From NCBI GenBank assembly GCA_019241495.1, contig JAFAWZ010000282.1:1-5858 (forward strand): 5,858 bases of DNA, read 5' to 3'. This DNA comes from Acidimicrobiales bacterium (GTDB lineage Bacteria; Actinomycetota; Acidimicrobiia; Acidimicrobiales; Palsa-688). The first letter of the stretch is position 1; every line of letters begins with the position of its first letter. The notes under the pieces were generated by a model, which ran no database searches, had not been told where the DNA came from, and saw nothing but the letters and a program-made list of their open reading frames with translations. Shown here piece by piece: positions 4,684 through 5,858 of the stretch. The position numbers and the translations under genes are program-made.

Positions 4684-5858
4684 TCAAGCGGTGTGCTGGG
4701 CCACCCCGGCAAGGGCCGCCGGTAACGGCTCGGAGTGGACGATCGCCAGGCGCTGGGTGGTTCGGGTGAAGGCCACGTAGAGGGCCCGAAGCCCCTGGGG
4801 GGACTCGCGGACGATCCTCGCCGGTTCGGCCACCGTGACCGAGTCGAACTCGAGCCCCTTGGCGTCTTCCACCGCGAGCAGGCTGAGCTGCAGGTCGAGG
4901 GCGTCTCGCCCGGCCGCCCCGAAGCCCACCCCGGCCGATGTGAGAGCCGCTCCGACGGCATCGAGGAGGCTCGGCGGGCAGATGACAGCCGCCGTCCCAC
5001 TGGACGCGTCGAGCAGATCGCCCCGCACCGTGGCGACGACGGACTCGGCCAAGTGGTCGATCGACCCGAAACCGTCTCTCCGAGTGGCCGGCACGATCCG
5101 CGGCGGCCGCCCCGCGGCGCGCACCGACTCGGGGGGTCGCATCCCTGGGGCGACCTGCTCCAACACCCGCGCCGCCACGTCCATGATCTCGGCTGGGGTG
5201 CGGTAGTTGACGGTCAGCTCGACCAGCCTCCAACCCCTTCTCGACGGAAGGTGCTCGACGACCTGGGCCCACGAAGCGGGCGGGCGCGGTCCGGTGGCCT
5301 GGGCGATGTCACCCATGATGGTCATCGACCCGGAGAGCGACCTTCGAGCAACCATCCGGAGCTGCATCGGGGTCAGATCCTGGGCTTCGTCCACCACTAC
5401 ATGCCCGTAGGTACGCGGCCCCTCAAGGCGGTCCGGACGGGGTCTCCGGCGCGGCCCGAGCAGCGCCAGGGCTTCATCGAGCAGCGGGATGTCGGCGTCG
5501 GTCCACGGGATCGTCGTGTTTGACTCGGCCCGGGACCGGAAGAGCTGCGCCTGCTCAGACGCGGTGAGCAGGACCCGACCGGCGAGCTCGATGAGCGGTG
5601 GCGCGCCGAACAGATCATGAAGGAGCTGCTCCGGCGTGAGGAGCGGCCACATCCGGTCCAACGCCTCCGACATGTGTGGCTCGTGCCTGAGGGCCCGGCC
5701 CAGCTCCTCGCCAGTCGCCGGGTCGGCCCCGCCCTCGACCCCCCGGCCGTCGCCGTCCTCGATGGCCATCAGCTCGACGAGGTGGCGCCAAAGGGTCTGC
5801 TCGAGGGTACGGCGCCGAGCGTTGTGGGTGCCCGGACGGCGCTTCACGGCCGCGACGA
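4684..5858 (-). CDS. HelD/HelR-like superfamily 1 ATPase, RNA polymerase recycling factor (C-terminal part)
   Basis: The frame is open to the right edge, so about 390 C-terminal residues are visible of a protein that in this family usually has 700 or more. The GTG at 5847 is an internal valine, not a start. Counting from it, the motifs are the Walker B/motif II VVVDEAQD (150-157), motif III GDIAQATG (179-186), motif IV-like NYRTPAEI (214-221), motif V KGLEFDSV (330-337) and motif VI YVAFTRTTQRL (357-367). The run RRSLSGSMTIMGDIAQ and the preceding LTPEQLLHDLFG segment are what I associate with HelD/HelR proteins, which dislodge stalled RNA polymerase from DNA and in some actinobacteria aid rifampicin tolerance. 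Walker A and the polymerase-contacting arms would be in the missing half. UvrD/PcrA helicase is the alternative and is less likely. It lies just upstream of pyrE on the same strand. Confidence 0.82.
   Translation of the reverse strand, partial: VAAVKRRPGTHNARRRTLEQTLWRHLVELMAIEDGDGRGVEGGADPATGEELGRALRHEPHMSEALDRMWPLLTPEQLLHDLFGAPPLIELAGRVLLTASEQAQLFRSRAESNTTIPWTDADIPLLDEALALLGPRRRPRPDRLEGPRTYGHVVVDEAQDLTPMQLRMVARRSLSGSMTIMGDIAQATGPRPPASWAQVVEHLPSRRGWRLVELTVNYRTPAEIMDVAARVLEQVAPGMRPPESVRAAGRPPRIVPATRRDGFGSIDHLAESVVATVRGDLLDASSGTAAVICPPSLLDAVGAALTSAGVGFGAAGRDALDLQLSLLAVEDAKGLEFDSVTVAEPARIVRESPQGLRALYVAFTRTTQRLAIVHSEPLPAALAGVAQHTA

Noticed and set aside
3993..5000. Minus-strand open frame of 335 codons spanning pyrE and the HelD-like gene
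   Set aside because: Its composition is arginine, serine and proline rich with no domain, and it crosses a gene boundary and two well-supported genes in another frame. Shadow frame.
4735..5523. Plus-strand open frame of 262 codons opposite the HelD-like gene
   Set aside because: The opposite strand carries ordered helicase motifs II to VI in a continuous frame. The antisense product is low-complexity and GC-driven.

Overview
The window is high-GC DNA with strong G/C preference at third codon positions, frequent GTG starts, and two putative leaderless promoters with TANNNT -10 boxes. It also carries a HelD/HelR-type RNA polymerase recycling ATPase of the actinobacterial kind. Together these point to an actinobacterium (Actinomycetota), possibly a little-studied lineage such as Acidimicrobiia. 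That placement is inference from protein style and cannot be settled without a search.

Layout from left to right. (1) The 3' end of an unrecognised gene runs to 165 on the + strand. Seven bases later comes a D12-class adenine-specific DNA methyltransferase (173-1222, +). (2) Convergent to it is a short sigma-70 family factor (1247-2182, -) with a good -35/-10 promoter at 2313-2285. (3) Divergent from the sigma gene is a MarR-family regulator (2382-2870, +). The shared upstream region holds a perfect 15-bp palindrome lying between the two promoters. (4) On the minus strand from 4645 down to 3013 is a likely pyrE - pdxH - rhodanese run (orotate phosphoribosyltransferase, pyridoxamine-phosphate oxidase, single-domain sulfurtransferase). 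(5) The C-terminal part of a HelD/HelR-like superfamily 1 ATPase (4684 to the window edge, -) lies upstream of pyrE, separated by a small hairpin and a -10-like box. The window is gene-dense, with no gene-free stretch above 300 bases, and I see no tRNA, rRNA, CRISPR array or transposase.

The genes are mostly housekeeping or regulatory: pyrimidine salvage and synthesis, PLP supply, transcription initiation and RNA polymerase recycling. The least explained signals are two long inverted-repeat elements bracketing the rhodanese gene. The first (2866-3016) has roughly 46-base imperfect arms and fills the gap between the convergent marR and rhodanese genes. It is flanked by a direct repeat (CTTAG, extendable to CACTTAG), and each copy carries one of the two stop codons. 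The second (3383-3491) follows pdxH and has a 12-bp outer stem, an 11-bp inner stem and a flanking TCAGGGG repeat that carries the pdxH stop codon. Both share the same plan: an outer stem, then ACTACTT at the internal-loop edge, then a purine-rich inner stem. Neither ends in a T-tract. They look like small non-autonomous insertion elements or a structured repeat family rather than ordinary terminators.
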